NCBI GenBank assembly: GCA_947306975.1
Contig: CAMZHU010000002.1
Coordinates: 1 to 37,333 of the forward strand
Direction: 5' to 3'
Source of the DNA: an uncultured Clostridia bacterium
Lineage (GTDB): Bacteria; Bacillota; Clostridia; Oscillospirales; Oscillospiraceae
DNA: 37,333 nucleotides
Shown piece by piece: positions 35,627 through 37,333 of this stretch (position 1 is its first letter; each line of letters opens with the position of its first letter). Made by a program: the position numbers and the translations under genes. The notes beneath the pieces are model-generated. The model was not told the DNA's origin, searched no databases, and was given only the letters and a program-made list of their open reading frames with translations.

Positions 35627-37159
35627 ATGGAAAAGATCCTGGTGCTGGATTTCGGCGGGCAGTATGACCAGCTCATAGCCCGCAGAGTAAGAGACCAGCA
35701 TATTTACGCTGAGATAAAGCCGTACAGCGCCATATCTCTGCCTGAAATAAAGGACGCAGGATATGCCGGGATCATCTTCACGGGAGGTCCCAACAGCGTA
35801 TACGACAGCGATTCTCCCCATTACGACCCGGCGATACTTGACGCGGGCATCCCGATACTTGGCATATGCTACGGAGATCAGCTCATGGCGTATATGGCGG
35901 GCGGGACAGTATCGTCCGCCGAGGACTCCAGCGAGTACGGAAAGACGGTCGTGAACGTCACCGGGGATGCACTTTTCGCCGGGGTGCCGGAAGAGAGCGT
36001 CTGCTGGATGAGCCATACGGATTACATCAGCGCCACACCTCGCGATTTCAGAACGACAGCGCGCACTGCCAGCTGCCCCTGCGCGGCTATGTGCGACGAA
36101 GGGCGGAAGCTGTACGGTGTCCAGTTCCATCCGGAGGTGACCCACACCGAGTACGGGACGCAGATACTCCGGAATTTCCTCTACGGTATCTGCGGATGCA
36201 CCGGAGACTGGAGCGTTGAGGATTACGCAGAAAGGACGATAGAGGAATACAGAGTTAAGCTAAGCGGCAAAAAGGTGCTGCTGGCTCTTTCGGGCGGCGT
36301 GGATTCTTCCGTCGCCGCGGCTCTCCTCAGCCGCGCGATAGGCAGCGACCTCACCTGCGTTTTTGTCGATCACGGACTGCTCCGCAAGGACGAGGGAGAC
36401 ATGGTCGAGAGAACGTTCGGGAGCGGTTACGGTCTCAACTTCGTGCGCGTGAACGCTCAGGAGAGGTTCATCTCGAAGCTGGCGGGCGTCACCGAGCCCG
36501 AGAAAAAGAGAAAGATCATCGGGGAGGAGTTCATACGCGTATTCGAGGATGAGGCGAAAAAACTCGGTCGCATCGACGTGCTCGCACAGGGTACGATCTA
36601 TCCCGATGTCATCGAGAGCGGAAAGGGAGACTCCGCTATTATAAAGAGCCATCACAACGTGGGAGGCCTGCCGGACGTCATCTCCTTCGAATCCATAGCG
36701 GAGCCTCTCAGGGACCTGTTCAAGGATGAGGTCAGGAAAGTCGGCACGATGCTGGGAATCCCGCACGAGCTCGTGTGGAGACAGCCGTTCCCGGGGCCCG
36801 GACTTGCGGTCCGGGTGATGGGGGAAGTCACCGCCGAAAAGCTCTCCGTCCTCAGGGAAGCGGACGCCATATTCCGCGAAGAGGTAGGGAAGCTGGGACT
36901 TGAAAACGCTCCTGACCAGTATTTCGCGGTACTTACAGACACCCGAAGCGTAGGCGTCATGGGCGACGCCAGGACATACGGTTATGTGGTCGCTCTCCGA
37001 GCCGTCACCACCGACGATTTCATGACGGCTGAATGGACCAAACTTCCGTTGGAGGTGCTTGAACGCGCCAGCGGCAGGATCACGAACGAAGTACACGGAG
37101 TTTCACGTGTCGTTTATGATATTTCATCCAAGCCTCCGGCAACGGTGGAGTGGGAGTGA
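35627..37159 (+). CDS. guaA: GMP synthase (glutamine-hydrolysing)
   Basis: [54 protein letters not shown]-terminal [12 protein letters not shown]. Confidence 0.97.
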   Translation: MEKILVLDFGGQYDQLIARRVRDQHIYAEIKPYSAISLPEIKDAGYAGIIFTGGPNSVYDSDSPHYDPAILDAGIPILGICYGDQLMAYMAGGTVSSAEDSSEYGKTVVNVTGDALFAGVPEESVCWMSHTDYISATPRDFRTTARTASCPCAAMCDEGRKLYGVQFHPEVTHTEYGTQILRNFLYGICGCTGDWSVEDYAERTIEEYRVKLSGKKVLLALSGGVDSSVAAALLSRAIGSDLTCVFVDHGLLRKDEGDMVERTFGSGYGLNFVRVNAQERFISKLAGVTEPEKKRKIIGEEFIRVFEDEAKKLGRIDVLAQGTIYPDVIESGKGDSAIIKSHHNVGGLPDVISFESIAEPLRDLFKDEVRKVGTMLGIPHELVWRQPFPGPGLAVRVMGEVTAEKLSVLREADAIFREEVGKLGLENAPDQYFAVLTDTRSVGVMGDARTYGYVVALRAVTTDDFMTAEWTKLPLEVLERASGRITNEVHGVSRVVYDISSKPPATVEWE

Positions 37160-37171
37160 GGGGGAAAGAAC

Positions 37172-37333
37172 ATGACGAAGTACATCTTTGTGACAGGCGG
37201 CGTCGTATCCGGACTCGGCAAAGGGATTACAGCGGCGTCGCTCGGAAGGCTCCTCAAGGCGCGGGGCCTCAAAGTCGCCGCGCAGAAGCTCGATCCGTAC
37301 ATCAACGTCGACCCGGGCACGATGAGCCCGTAT
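37172..37333 (+). CDS. pyrG: CTP synthase, N-terminal fragment (cut by window end)
   Basis: Manual translation [54 protein letters not shown]. Confidence 0.96.
   Translation, partial: MTKYIFVTGGVVSGLGKGITAASLGRLLKARGLKVAAQKLDPYINVDPGTMSPY

Noticed and set aside
1-37333. Phage, transposon, toxin-antitoxin or defence island
   Set aside because: No integrase, transposase, terminal repeats, or known defence families were recognised; gene content is metabolic and regulatory.

Overview
This is a 37.3 kb bacterial chromosomal segment that reads like an anaerobic Firmicute (inference). It contains no rRNA, tRNA, CRISPR array or recognisable mobile element. From left to right: (1) an Rrf2-type regulator (truncated at the window edge), a MATE efflux protein, and a thiol/oxygen-defence group (TlpA-like, CcdA-like, desulfoferrodoxin, thioredoxin with CHSC). 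(2) An Hsp20 gene behind a CIRCE element that overlaps its promoter, an fRMsr-like GAF protein, CorA, and an orphan TRAP DctP lipoprotein. (3) A polyphosphate operon (ppk1 plus a two-domain PPK2). (4) A TetR-headed cluster encoding a flavin-reductase/PCP_red-like fusion, an NmrA-like protein, a DUF1295 membrane protein, a membrane protein, a possible HY2/bilin-reductase-fold protein and an alpha/beta hydrolase. (5) A divergent nitrogen-assimilation locus. Leftward it encodes a split glutamate synthase, a ferredoxin, an FAD oxidoreductase, GlnA and an ANTAR-domain regulator. Rightward it encodes GSIII, an Amt-PII fusion, asnB, glmS, purC, purA, purB, guaA and pyrG (cut by the window end). The most interesting signal is in the divergent intergenic region at about 24.5-24.85 kb. 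Both transcripts appear to begin, at or within a few nt of the predicted +1, with small stem-loops carrying ANTAR-type hexaloops (AAAGGC / AAGGGC, A1 and G4). These overlap the 5' arms of terminator-like hairpins. The only ANTAR protein in the window is the last gene of the leftward operon and has a degenerate receiver domain. This suggests an autoregulated nitrogen antitermination circuit controlling both operons.
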